From Thermococcus bergensis (GTDB lineage Archaea; Methanobacteriota_B; Thermococci; Thermococcales; Thermococcaceae), in NCBI RefSeq assembly GCF_020386975.1, contig NZ_JABFNK010000001.1:226799-290798 (forward strand): 64,000 bases of DNA, read 5' to 3'. The position numbers and the translations under genes were made by a program. The notes under the pieces are model-generated. The model worked only from the letters and a program-made list of their open reading frames with translations, was not told the DNA's origin and made no database searches. Shown here piece by piece: positions 54,544 to 63,389 of this stretch. The stretch's first letter is position 1, and each line of letters opens with the position of its first letter.

Positions 54544-54915
54544 TCACTCCTTAAAGAGAAGCCCTCTATCGAGCTTTACAACGGTTGGCCTCTTACATTT
54601 TAATTCTTTGATAATATACTCACTCGCTTTAAGGGGCATTGTGTGATCCCCACATGTGTAAACATCAACGGCAGCATAGCCATGCTCAGGCCATGTGTGA
54701 ATTGCTATATGGCTCTCAGAAACGACAACCACACCAGAAACGCCCTGAGGAGAGAACTTGTGGAAGCGTTTATCAATAATAGTCGCATTCGCTACTTCAG
54801 CAGCCTTGGTAAGTATTTCTTCTATCTTCTCTATGTCGTCCAGTATTTGAGGATCGCATTCGTAGAGATCCAAAACAACGTGCATTCCTATTGGGGTTTC
54901 GACTACTTGAGCCAT
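54544..54915 (-). CDS. speH: S-adenosylmethionine decarboxylase proenzyme
   Basis: A pyruvoyl enzyme that supplies decarboxylated SAM. The 123-residue chain is the short archaeal/bacterial class 1B form. Self-cleavage should occur before Ser68 in VVSESHIAIHTWPEHGY, with the catalytic Cys in VYTCGDH about 15 residues later. Start ATG at 54915 follows GGAGGTGAAGGCG. It lies between pdaD and speE with 70-110 base gaps, so the genes may have separate promoters. Confidence 0.94.
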   Translation of the reverse strand: MAQVVETPIGMHVVLDLYECDPQILDDIEKIEEILTKAAEVANATIIDKRFHKFSPQGVSGVVVVSESHIAIHTWPEHGYAAVDVYTCGDHTMPLKASEYIIKELKCKRPTVVKLDRGLLFKE

Positions 54916-54988
54916 CGCCTTCACCTCCCTCCATCAACAACACCTCCCTTAACTTTCTCACTAAAGACAGTAGGATAAATTGAAAGGG

Positions 54989-55465
54989 TCAATAGGGCAG
55001 CATAACAACGGCTGCAACGGCAGCAGCGGGCTTGTCCTTAACAGTTACCTCAGCAACGGCGGCTTTGAATTCCTTAAGCTTCCAGCCTCTAACTTTAAAG
55101 CCTTCTTCAACCATTTTCTTTACCATTTTCTCGGCTTCTTCCTTGGTGCAGTAGCCGCTGTATTCATAAATAAGCCCACCACTGTTGTCCTCGCTGATTC
55201 CCACGCCAAGGGCAGCGCTGATTGTCGCTCCCGGTTCGTCGCTCTCTATGTGAGCGTAAACTGTTGGGAGAAGCATTCCTATTGGGATGTTCTTGGGAAG
55301 TTCGTCGATCCACTCGATGTGGGCGGGAATGACACTGCTGAGCTTCACTAAGTTAACGTTTCCGATCCCCATTTTGAGCAAGGCGTTGTCAAATGCATTT
55401 AATTTTGTTCCTCCCTCAGCGCTTGCAGCGAGCAAAATGGCTTTTTTTGGAGTTGTCCAGCTCAT
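54989..55465 (-). CDS. pdaD: Pyruvoyl-dependent arginine decarboxylase
   Basis: Makes agmatine from arginine, the first step of archaeal polyamine synthesis. The 158-residue proenzyme has the self-cleavage site between S43 and S44 in VKLSSVIPAHIEW and the family motif AAALGVGISEDNSGGLIYEYSG. The start MSWTTPKKAILLAASAEGG is standard, with GGGGAGG before ATG 55465. It is the first of three polyamine genes; the ureohydrolase that completes spermidine synthesis is not in the window. Confidence 0.95.
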   Translation of the reverse strand: MSWTTPKKAILLAASAEGGTKLNAFDNALLKMGIGNVNLVKLSSVIPAHIEWIDELPKNIPIGMLLPTVYAHIESDEPGATISAALGVGISEDNSGGLIYEYSGYCTKEEAEKMVKKMVEEGFKVRGWKLKEFKAAVAEVTVKDKPAAAVAAVVMLPY

Positions 55466-55893
55466 ATCTGTTTACCTCCCCTTTTTTCGTATATTTCAAG
55501 GTTAATCACGATTTTGAGCTTATTTAACCAGTAATTTTATTATCAATTGGGTTTTACATTTAGGTTTGCTTATAAACCTTTCGTCTTTGCTTAGAATAAT
55601 AGCAAAAAGGAATAAACATCCCTGTGTCCCTGCAGAACCCCTTAAACGGGCCCAAAATTAAAAATGAAGTGGAAAAGCTAGGAATTTTTAGCCGATAGAA
55701 TTCTTCCAATTGTGACGGAAACAAACATTCCTAAGATGCTGGTCAAAGATGCAAGTGCATAGAGGTGCTGACTCAGTACTCCATACTCATATCCCAGCTC
55801 ACCTACGAGCAGTCCAAGGACTCCGAAGCTAGCTACCCCGCTGGCCCTTATTATTGTTGTTCTGATATCCTTGTTCCAAGTGAACCGTTCTGC

Positions 55894-57075
55894 CTACCAG
55901 TAAAGTGCGTGTAGGGTGTTAATTTCGTAACGGGTAGGCTTCCCTCCTCCCGTCTTCATCGGAGGGCTTTCGGGGGGAACGGGAACTCCCCACATCTTCA
56001 GGGCTTTCAAACGAATATTCCACGAGCCGACCACATCACGGTCAGCCTCAAAACCACAATTCGAGCACTTTAAAACCCTGTGCCCATTCGGGACTAGCTT
56101 CCCCCCACATATCGGACACAGGGATGAAGAGTAAGCAGGATCAACAAAAACGACACTCACACCCTTTAACTTGGCTTTATACTCGATAATGGATTGAAGC
56201 TTTCTAAAACTCCACCTGTGCAAGCGACCATTCAACTCAGCAGAGTATCTGACTGAGTCTCTAATATTAGTCAAATCCTCAAGGGCAATACAACCATAAT
56301 TCTCTGCCAGTTCAACAATCTTGGTTGCTAACTTGTGATACAAGTCATTTAGTCTGTTCCTTTCTCTTTCGCCATACTTTTCCAAAAGCTCTTTTCTCTT
56401 TTTACCCGTTTTTAGCTTCTTCTGAATTCTCCTCCTCTTCAAGAAATAACCCGTTCTAATTTCCCTCTCGTGAGTAATGATCTGGATAAAGTTCCCATCT
56501 GGAAGGCTGAGGGTTACATTATTCTCGTTCAAGTCCACACCAACGACGGCTTTTGACTCTCTGACTTCAACTTCCTTTGAGAACACCACGTGGAGAAAAA
56601 CTCCTTTTGGATTTTTAACCAGCCAGGCTTGTCCTATTTTCCACTCCCTAAACTTCTCGTGGTACTTTGCACGATAAAACTCCAGTTCCAGCCTTCTACT
56701 TGGAGTTGAGAGTTTAATAAATCCTCCTTCAATGTCGAGTTTGAAGAGGTGATCATCAAGCATTATCACTTTTTTCTTGAAAACAGGCTTTCCATTAGCT
56801 TTTCCTTTTCTCTTCCTCTTCCTGTAACTCTTGTAGATTGAGGTAGCCATTTGGCAGGCCGTGTAAATGTAGTGGCTTGGGAGTTCTGGGTACTGCTCCC
56901 GAAGGCTTTTGTACGTCTCTTTCTTCAACCGGTAGAAGCTCGTAATGTTGTTCTCAAAAACATAATCAAGGAGTAAATTTACAATATCAGAATAAAGGGA
57001 GAAGAGGTCTTCTAACCCTTCAGGTTCTGTTTTGAGTTTGAATTTTGCCGTGAGTTTAATCGTCTCTGAGGGCAT
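55894..57075 (-). CDS. tnpB: TnpB RNA-guided nuclease of element 3
   Basis: A 393-residue TnpB, slightly more diverged from the other two (SELNGRL, ESKAVVGVD, ending HALYW). RuvC residues are present (VGVDLNENN, IALEDLTNI, EADRDVVGSWN). Here the zinc site is complete, CPICGG and CSNCG, unlike the CxC form of the other copies. This is one residue longer and probably the ancestral state. It overlaps the recombinase gene by 20 bases. Confidence 0.9.
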   Translation of the reverse strand: MPSETIKLTAKFKLKTEPEGLEDLFSLYSDIVNLLLDYVFENNITSFYRLKKETYKSLREQYPELPSHYIYTACQMATSIYKSYRKRKRKGKANGKPVFKKKVIMLDDHLFKLDIEGGFIKLSTPSRRLELEFYRAKYHEKFREWKIGQAWLVKNPKGVFLHVVFSKEVEVRESKAVVGVDLNENNVTLSLPDGNFIQIITHEREIRTGYFLKRRRIQKKLKTGKKRKELLEKYGERERNRLNDLYHKLATKIVELAENYGCIALEDLTNIRDSVRYSAELNGRLHRWSFRKLQSIIEYKAKLKGVSVVFVDPAYSSSLCPICGGKLVPNGHRVLKCSNCGFEADRDVVGSWNIRLKALKMWGVPVPPESPPMKTGGGKPTRYEINTLHALYW

Positions 57076-57664
57076 TCTTTACCGCCTCGACAAGGCGTTT
57101 TTTCTTGTGAGAACGGGCACCATAGAGTTTTCCAGCAAAGGAAGTAACAATTGCTAACAAGTCCTCAACAAGTTCCTTTTCTGGCGTTTTCTCTTCATCA
57201 TCAAAGATTACTTCAACCTCAACCCCGTGAGAGTTAAAGTATTGCTCAAGGTATTTGAATCCAAAGCGGGTGAGCCTGTCTTTGTACGTTATAACGACTT
57301 TTGTTATTTCCCCACTTTCAACGAGTTTGAAGAGCTGTTTTAACCCCTTCCTGTTCTCGTTCAGTCCTGAGGAAATGTCTGTTATGATTTTTGCAACTTG
57401 GTAGCCTTTTGATGCGCAGTAGTTCTTGAGGTATTCGACCTGTCTTTCAAGGTCTTGTTTTTGGTCTCGGCTTGAGACTCTTGCGTAAATGACGACCTTG
57501 TCGGGGATTTTGCCTTCGAGGAGTCTTTTAATCTCGCTTTCCGGGATGCGGTATTCTTTTCCAACCCTGTATGCTTTAATCTCGCCGGCTTTGATTTTTC
57601 TGAGGAGTGTCGGCTTGCTAATGCCAAGGAGCTGTGCCGCTTTCCCTGTCCGATAAAGCTTCAT
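57056..57664 (-). CDS. tnpA: IS607-family serine recombinase
   Basis: A 202-residue recombinase nearly identical to that at 28228-28836 (differences such as LLRKIKAGEIKAY for LIRKIKTEEIKAY). It has the MerR-like helix-turn-helix, the serine motif YARVSSRDQKQDLERQ and ITYKDRLTRFG. ATG at 57664 matches the other copy. It should be able to mobilise all three elements in this window because the ends agree, including element 1, which has no recombinase. Confidence 0.93.
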   Translation of the reverse strand: MKLYRTGKAAQLLGISKPTLLRKIKAGEIKAYRVGKEYRIPESEIKRLLEGKIPDKVVIYARVSSRDQKQDLERQVEYLKNYCASKGYQVAKIITDISSGLNENRKGLKQLFKLVESGEITKVVITYKDRLTRFGFKYLEQYFNSHGVEVEVIFDDEEKTPEKELVEDLLAIVTSFAGKLYGARSHKKKRLVEAVKNALRDD

Positions 57665-58812
57665 ACTGCACACCCCTATTACAAACAATGACACAAAATA
57701 TATAAACTTTACGATTTTAACCATTTAGAAAACAGCCCATTGTCAGGAGGATTCTGAGGACATAGACCAAGACAAAGAGATACACCACTTCCACTGAGAA
57801 TTCAGTTTCAAAGTTTATTCCTCTCCATGCAAAGAAAATTGGGGCGAAAATACCGTAGGTTACTCCAGATATTATTGTGTGGACTCTCTTATACTGCTTG
57901 GTTCCTATTAGGTCACTGTGAAGCAAAAGTCCAACGACGAAAGCACCGATACTAAAGTGAAGCCCAATCATTTCGCTGATAAGTGCTATTGAGGTTGCGA
58001 GAATCATTACCAGCCCAAAAACTGCCTCATCACTTTTTAAATTCCTGAGTGCCCGGATAATCAGTACTTTATGCTTAACGTTTAGGAAATAGTTTATTCC
58101 AAAGAGGGCTCCTAAGAATACGCCGTCTTTCAGCAGCTCAACAAGCAAGCCCAAATACGTTAAGTGGTAAACTTCAAAGTTAATCAGAAGGTATAAACTG
58201 AGAAGGGCCCCAATTTCGCTTATCACGGCATATGAGAGGGCTACATGCAGGAAATCGCCTCCAAAAAATCTGGACAATCTAAGAACTATGGGGGCTGAGG
58301 CTACAGATAGTATTGAGCCGACTATAAGGTTCTCGTGAGAGAGCGTATAGTTTGTGAAAGGAAGAGTTACAAAAGTCATTAAGGCGTAGGTTAAGATGTA
58401 CAGGGGAAGGCTCTTTTTACCGCCTAGGTGGACCTCTTCTGGAGTAACCTCCAACCCAGCATACATCATCAGGAAGAATACACCAAGTTCCGCAAGAAGG
58501 TTCAACTCCTCCCTGGGCATTGAAACAGGCCCGCTGAGATCTCTCCAAGGAATCCGGGATAGCCTATGCGCTCAAATATCTCGGCAAGAACCCTTGCAAC
58601 TGCAATTATGATGAACACATAGCCAATTACACCAATTTCCACTGACATCCCCATCTTTTTGGCGTCGCCTTATATTAAAAAGGTTTTCTAAAAAGGCAAA
58701 TCATATTAGCCAGATGTCCAATATCCATTTTTTCTTGCCACATAATTTTCGGAATATTCATAATCCGTTGAAGGCAAATGTTAAGGCAGTTAAAGAATGA
58801 GTAAGATTACAG

Positions 58813-59681
58813 GGGCGTGTTTAGTTTCACCCCCTGTTATTTAAACAGTATTTGACTCTGAGGAGGATTTTCAGACCATAACACATTACCCCAAGCAGGA
58901 TTCGGGTTACAGTAGTCTTTTTCAGAAAACAGGGGATCCTACTGCCAAACCACGTTGTAAACGCACCCCAGAACCCCTCATGAGGATTCCTATGCCTGTA
59001 CTCTTCTTCAGAAAACACTCTGTCTCTCTTCTTACTACCAAAACCACCTGGAGCGTTCTTAGTTTTCTTAACAATCGGCCGATAACCCTTTTCCACCACA
59101 GTGTTCAGAACTTTCTTTGAATCATAAGCCCCATCAGCATAAAAATTCCCAGAACCCCCCGGCAGGAGTTCAATCAGCTCGTTCTCAGAAGTTGTGATCT
59201 TCACAGCAACCGGATACAGTAAACCCGGCAGGATTCTCGTTATTGCCTGAACTTCTATCCTACCCTTTTTTTATTTGTAATAATGGTTGAGTCTGCTTGA
59301 GTGCTGGCGTAGGGTAATTTCTGGAGTTTTTTCAGGAGGTGGTTTGTCAGTTCTTCGAGGTTCAGCTTTTTCTCCCAGTTGTGGAGGGTTGAGTAGTGAA
59401 TGTTTGCTCCGAAGAATTTTCTGCCGTAGTGCTGGGCGTCTCTGAGGGGTAGGTTGTAGTATTGTTTAAAGAGGAGTATTGCCAGTATTGTTTTTACTGG
59501 AAATTTTTTGGATTTTGGCAGGTTCTTCAGCTTTCCTTCTGATTCGAAGTCTGCTAAAACGTCAAGAATTGCGAATGCCACGCTTTCAGGGTCTTTGAGT
59601 CTGTGATCCCATCTGGGGATCACGACAACCACCCGAAAGAATTCAGCAAAAACCCTAATAAAGGTTACTATAAACACGCCC
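58813..59681 (-). mobile_element. IS-A copy 3
   Basis: An 869-bp copy with the same ends as copies 1 and 2 and a perfect 10-bp duplication AAGATTACAG (58803-58812 and 59682-59691). It is almost identical to copy 1 and uninterrupted. It ends just beside the promoter of the ACT-domain gene. Confidence 0.93.
58827..59677 (-). CDS. IS-A transposase copy 3, two frames joined by a -1 shift at A7
   Basis: The first frame runs from GTG 59677 to the TAG at 59255 and the second to 58827. The A7 run and stop are the same as in copies 1 and 2. The residue before the stop is changed (NKKRVG for NKKRAG), a substitution that leaves the slippery run untouched. Both frames are otherwise fully open, which is what selection on a frameshift product would give. 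Confidence 0.75.
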
Positions 59682-59689
59682 AAGATTAC

Positions 59690-59704
59690 AGAAAAGTTTT
59701 TACT
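59690..59704 (+). promoter_or_regulatory. TATA-like element beside IS-A copy 3
   Basis: AGAAAAGTTTTTACT begins within the last bases of the IS-A target duplication and lies about 25-35 bases before the ATG at 59727. It is the likely promoter of the ACT-domain gene. Confidence 0.45.
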
Positions 59705-59726
59705 CTGTAAAGCGCTATTTGTATTT

Positions 59727-60134
59727 ATGAGGCACTACGAGATTTTGAAAATTAAAGAGAACGGAAAAGTAGAGATACCTCTTGAATGGGCATATGAAGT
59801 CGGGCTTGTTAAAGATGCCTACTTTCTGGTGGAGATTGATACTAATCTCCATGAAATCCACCTTGAGAGAGTAGCCCTTCCCGGAAAAGAACTTGTAGAG
59901 ATTGAACTTGTAGTTAAAGACAGGCCAGGAGTTTTAGCTAAAATTACCAGCACACTCGGAAAGCATAAGGCCAACATCTTATTCAGTGAAGCCGAAGAGA
60001 TGGAGCCCCTTGGCCTTGGTGCAATAGTTGCGGTCGTAGATGTCAGCCAGATGGATATAAGCAAGAAAGAGCTCATTGCAGAACTGCAAAATATTGAGGA
60101 AGTCATGGAGGTTTCGCTAAAGGAAATTGAATAA
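59727..60134 (+). CDS. ACT-domain protein
   Basis: A 135-residue protein. Residues 1-50 form a small beta-rich part that resembles an AbrB/SpoVT-like swapped hairpin (IKENGKVEIPLEWAYEVG). Residues 56-130 form an ACT domain (ELVVKDRPGVLAKITSTLGKHKANILF), which binds amino acids or related ligands. It could be a ligand-sensing regulator. Its short leader and adjacent TATA suggest leaderless or near-leaderless transcription. Its last 18 bases overlap the convergent MnhD gene. Confidence 0.8.
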   Translation: MRHYEILKIKENGKVEIPLEWAYEVGLVKDAYFLVEIDTNLHEIHLERVALPGKELVEIELVVKDRPGVLAKITSTLGKHKANILFSEAEEMEPLGLGAIVAVVDVSQMDISKKELIAELQNIEEVMEVSLKEIE

Positions 60135-61642
60135 AAACAAGAGCAACACAGCAGTGAACAAAACCATATAGGCATTTATCTCTTTGCCCAGGGTTTTGAA
60201 TTGCTCCGGCGTAAAAGCCCTAAGGGATACCTCAAAGACTCCCAGCTTCCTGAGCAGGTAAAAGATAAAGATGGCAATGGCAAGGCTGATGGAGTCCTTG
60301 AAGACACTGAGATGCGGATGGAGGTAGATGCCTCCGAGAAGTGTTAGAATTGCAAGAGACAATGAAATCACTTCTTTTCTTTTGGGGATTTCGATTTTTT
60401 CTCCTCTTTTCGAAAGATAATAGTTAAGCTTTGTAAACGACACCAGAGTGCCGATTCCTCCCGCATAAAAAGCATATTTCAGAAATCCCTTGAGGTTCTC
60501 AATTAGCATAGCCTTCCCAAATGCTCCGATAAATGGGCTGACACCTCCGATAGCGAGGCTTAGCAAGACGATTGCAAGCATTAAACTCTTGTTGTTTCTA
60601 TACGATAGTTTTTCCAAGTCCCGAGTCCCATAATGCTCCGCTAAGCTTCCTACACTTAAGAAAAGGCCACCTTTAAATAGAGAATGGGCTAGGGCGTAGT
60701 AGGCGGCGGCCAAAGGATTTAAGAGGGCTATTCCGAGAAGTACATATCCCATCTGTGAAACAGTGTGATATGCCAAAAGCCTCTCGGAGTTTTTTCTGTA
60801 AGATTGCCATTGCTATCCCAAAAAACATAGAAAGGAACGCCAGAGAAAGCAACATTTTTTGCACGAAACTATTGATTGGGAACGTCAATGTGAGAAGAAT
60901 CATTCCGTATGCAGGAGCTTTGACCACAAGGCCGGAAAGCAAGGCACTTACTGGAGCATCTGCCTTAGAATGAGCGTCTGGAAGCCAGAAATGGAGAGGA
61001 AAAATACCGCTCTTTAAGAGGAGAGATGTGAACGCCAACCCCAATGCAACGTTTACCTCCCTCGACATTTCCAGATTTTCTTTTTATAAGGGCTAGGTTC
61101 AGGTAGCCTGTTTTCAGGTAGATAATCCCTATCCCCAAGATGAAAATGTATGAAGCCAGAAGGGAAAAGACCGTGTATTTGAAAGCTGCCCTCCTTGCTC
61201 CTTTCTCCTTTGAAATTCCCACAAGAGCAAAGCTTGCTACCGATGCTATCTCCATGTAGATATAATAATTGAAGAGGTCTCTGCTTATAAAAGCTCCCAA
61301 AAGCCCCGAATGAAGAAGGAGGATAAGGACATAGGCCTTGTTTTCAATTTTCCTTGGATAGTAACCCCACACATAGAGGGCAACAAAAGCAGAGAGAATA
61401 AGCTCTGCCACTATAAAGGGGATGTTATAAGCATCTACGGCAACCTCAATGCCAGAGACTCTGCTCCAGTTTCCGACAACTTCATTGGAGGGGAGGTTAT
61501 TGATTATTTGGGGTAGAATAAGCCATGGGGACAGCATGCCAATTAGGAACAGATGCTTGGAAAACCTCTCTCTCCTTAAAGCTGGAAGGATGGAGGTTAA
61601 AAATGCCGCAGCAAGCGGAAATGCAACGATAAGAGGAATCAT
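60117..61642 (-). pseudogene. MnhD/MrpD-type (NuoL/M/N-like) antiporter subunit, two frameshifts
   Basis: Three overlapping frames make one protein of about 505 residues. The first reads MIPLIVAFPLAAAFLTSILP to LALIKRK. A one-base shift near 61072-61085 leads to [35 protein letters not shown] second shift in the A run near 60790 leads to [20 protein letters not shown] and on to the end. The lysine and glutamate of proton-pumping subunits are present ([27 protein letters not shown]). It is the last gene of the Mrp-type cluster. Confidence 0.85.
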
Positions 61643-61932
61643 TCTTCTTCCCTCCTCATTTTTAGGATTAATGCCAACGCAAGAGATGTTATAGCGACAT
61701 CAACAACGAGAGTGGTAAGCATAAGGGTAGCGGGTAAAGGATCGACAACTTTTTCTCTGGGCATTATTGGAACGTCCCCCCCTTCTATGTATCCAGTGCC
61801 GATGAAGAAGAGGACGAGCCCTATGGACACTACGTTTATGGACAGGACTATCTTGATCAGGTTTTCCTTTGTCATGAGGCCATAAAGTCCTATGAGGATT
61901 ATTATAATTCCAGCAAGTTCGGGGTTAATCAC
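61639..61932 (-). CDS. mnhC: MnhC/MrpC (NuoK-like) antiporter subunit
   Basis: A 97-residue three-helix membrane protein like NuoK, a subunit of Mrp-type Na+/H+ antiporters. It has IIIILIGLYGLMTKENLIKI and NVVSIGLVLFFIGTGYIEGG, then DPLPATLMLTTLVVDVAITSLAL, the conserved NuoK-like region. It is intact, overlapping MnhB before it by eight bases and MnhD after it by four. The same subunit occurs in membrane hydrogenases (MbhG), so its complex could be either; no hydrogenase gene is in the window. Confidence 0.88.
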   Translation of the reverse strand: MINPELAGIIIILIGLYGLMTKENLIKIVLSINVVSIGLVLFFIGTGYIEGGDVPIMPREKVVDPLPATLMLTTLVVDVAITSLALALILKMRREEE

Positions 61933-62347
61933 GTTCCACCCACCTCAGCAGGATGTAAAACATGAACGTAAATGCCGCTCCAACCTTCAATGCAACGCCT
62001 ATGTTGAATAGGGGAATTATTCCACCGCTTATAAGGGAGCCGAGCTCTCCTCCTCGCAGAAAGTTGTAGAAAAATCCACCAAACACTACTCCAGCTGTTG
62101 CCAAGAGGACCAAAAATCCTCCTGAAATCCCCTCGATGAGCTGAACCTCCCAGAATTTGAAAGTCTTTCTAACCCTCCTATAGCCGTGAGAGGTTATCAA
62201 GAGGATAACACTAACAGCTAAAATGACTCCCGCCTGAAACCCTCCTCCCGGGCTTAGGTGGCCGTAGACCATTAAATATGCGGAATAAACCACCAGAAAT
62301 GGACTTATGAGCTTCGTTGTTGTTCGCACTATCAAGCTCATCTTCAT
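61925..62347 (-). CDS. mnhB: MnhB/MrpB antiporter subunit
   Basis: A 140-residue protein with four membrane helices (PFLVVYSAYLMVYGHLSPGGGFQAGVI is the signature of the MnhB domain near residues 17-43). It equals MbhF of membrane hydrogenases. The reading frame is intact. It overlaps the previous gene's stop by four bases and the next gene's start by eight, so translation of the cluster is coupled. Confidence 0.88.
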   Translation of the reverse strand: MKMSLIVRTTTKLISPFLVVYSAYLMVYGHLSPGGGFQAGVILAVSVILLITSHGYRRVRKTFKFWEVQLIEGISGGFLVLLATAGVVFGGFFYNFLRGGELGSLISGGIIPLFNIGVALKVGAAFTFMFYILLRWVERD

Positions 62348-62590
62348 TTTTTCTTCCCTCCCAGAAGAAGGTAAAAGCCCGCAATTGCTGTAAAAAGGAG
62401 AGTTGCTTCTCCTAAACTATCGTATGCCCTCCAATCCGCCAAGATTGCCGTTACTAAATTGGGAATTCCAACTTCTTTCCAGTTAGTGATATAGTACTCG
62501 TAACTTCCCCCTTCACTTTTGGAGTAATCCAAGCCAGTGAAAACATAAAGCAAGAGCTAGGAGTAAAAGAATGGCAGCTAATCGCTTCAC
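62344..62590 (-). pseudogene. MbhE-like subunit (MnhA C-terminal part), one frameshift
   Basis: A GTG at 62590 after GGAGGTG opens KRLAAILLLLALAL. A one-base shift near 62545-62560 is followed by LLYVFTGLDYSKSEGGSYEYYI and a second membrane helix ending LLLGGKKK. The joined protein has about 82 residues, as in MbhE-like subunits. The downstream part starts at a TTG and would lack its first helix if the shift is real. Confidence 0.72.
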
Positions 62591-62818
62591 TTTTCCACCT
62601 CCCGGATTGTAAAGAGAAACACCCCTATCACAACAGCCCCCACAACAATAGCAGAAAGGGCAACGTCAGGAGCCTTTAAAAGGGTCAACACAAGAACAAA
62701 GGCTAGGCTGAGAAAGGCGTATTTAACAACTGCATTAACCAGGTTTCTTCTCCTCTATCACGGCAATTGAAAGGACTATCATGACCAGGAGAAGCACATC
62801 AAGGATTATCCCAGCCAT
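62587..62818 (-). pseudogene. MbhD-like (DUF4040) subunit, one frameshift
   Basis: ATG at 62818 opens AGIILDVLLLVMIVLSIAVI. An extra A near 62745 moves the frame, after which it reads NLVNAVVKYAFLSLAFVLVL and ALSAIVVGAVVIGVFLFTIREVEK to the stop at 62587. That stop overlaps the GTG of the next gene. Three membrane helices and the lysine-proximal APD motif agree with the DUF4040 subunit of Mrp/Mbh complexes. Confidence 0.72.
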
Positions 62819-63117
62819 ACATATCCACCACTACTTTTGGCTTTATTCCGTATTTATAAGCCCCCCTGGCTATTGCATGGGAGACCATGGGGTTTTATCA
62901 GGGCTATTAAAAATGCCAGCACGAGAAATTTCAGTTTAATCAGCAGAGGAGCCTGTGAAGCAATTGCCAAAGCTATGAGAATGCTCATAGCCCCACCAGT
63001 ATCACACTTTTGGTTGCTGCATGAAGACGGGTATACACATCAGGAAAGCGGAGTATCCCAAGAGTTTCCGAATATCATTATGGACTCTCCAAGGAGAAGA
63101 AGGAGGTATTCTATCAC
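62799..63117 (-). pseudogene. MnhG/MrpG subunit, at least three frameshifts
   Basis: GTG at 63117 overlaps the MnhF stop and opens IEYLLLLLGESIMIFGN. Shifts near 63060, 63005 and 62893 separate the pieces LGILRFPDVYTRLHAATKS, DTGGAMSILIALAIASQAPL and NPMVSHAIARGAYKYGIKP, after which VVVDMYGWDNP ends at 62799. All pieces align in order with MnhG (MbhC). Several short runs of A, G or T lie at the shift points. Confidence 0.75.
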
Positions 63118-63389
63118 TTTGCTCCCTCCATGTACTTGGCAAGTATAAGCCCTCCAACAGCATTGACCATAAGAAGGACGATCGCGAGGTCAAGGAAAAA
63201 GTACTCCTCTGCTATGAATCCGAAGATTGCTAATATAACAACGGTCTTTGTTGTTACAGTATTAATGCCGACTATCCTGTCGGCTAACGTTGGGCCGAAC
63301 AATACTCGATATGACAACACCAAGGATGTAGCTACGAGTATTATCGCACCCCATCCAAAAGGGCTTACCAGAAGATTTTCTTCAACCAT
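63114..63389 (-). CDS. mnhF: MnhF/MrpF antiporter subunit
   Basis: A 91-residue intact membrane protein with three helices. SYRVLFGPTLADRIVGINTVTTKTVVILA near residues 26-54 is the MnhF signature with conserved Asp and Arg. Its start overlaps the end of MnhE and its stop the start of MnhG. It equals MbhB in the membrane hydrogenase. Confidence 0.9.
   Translation of the reverse strand: MVEENLLVSPFGWGAIILVATSLVLSYRVLFGPTLADRIVGINTVTTKTVVILAIFGFIAEEYFFLDLAIVLLMVNAVGGLILAKYMEGAK

Larger units (their letters stand above)
55887..57736 (-). mobile_element. IS607-type element 3 (tnpA-tnpB) inside the antiporter gene
   Basis: An 1850-bp element with the same ends as element 2 (GCTGTTTTCTAAATGG, GGTAGGCAGAAC). 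The left flank is ACAATGG and the right flank GGTTCACTT. As with element 2, insertion fell between GG and GG without loss of host bases. Both genes inside are open. Confidence 0.92.
55678..58654 (-). pseudogene. CPA2-type cation/proton antiporter split by an IS607-type element and frameshifted
   Basis: The start region (58654 down to about 58525) reads MSVEIGVIGYVFIIIAVARV to GEISAGLF. A frameshift or small deletion near 58525 is followed by MPREELNLLAELGVFFLMMY and many helices to RILLTMG at 57737, where the element enters. The last part (55678-55886) reads FTWNKDIRTTIIRASGVASF to GRILSAKNS. Removing 55887-57736 restores ATG GGG TTC in frame. The protein is a NapA/Kef-type Na+/H+ antiporter of about 390 residues. 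Two independent lesions make it a clear pseudogene. Confidence 0.87.
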
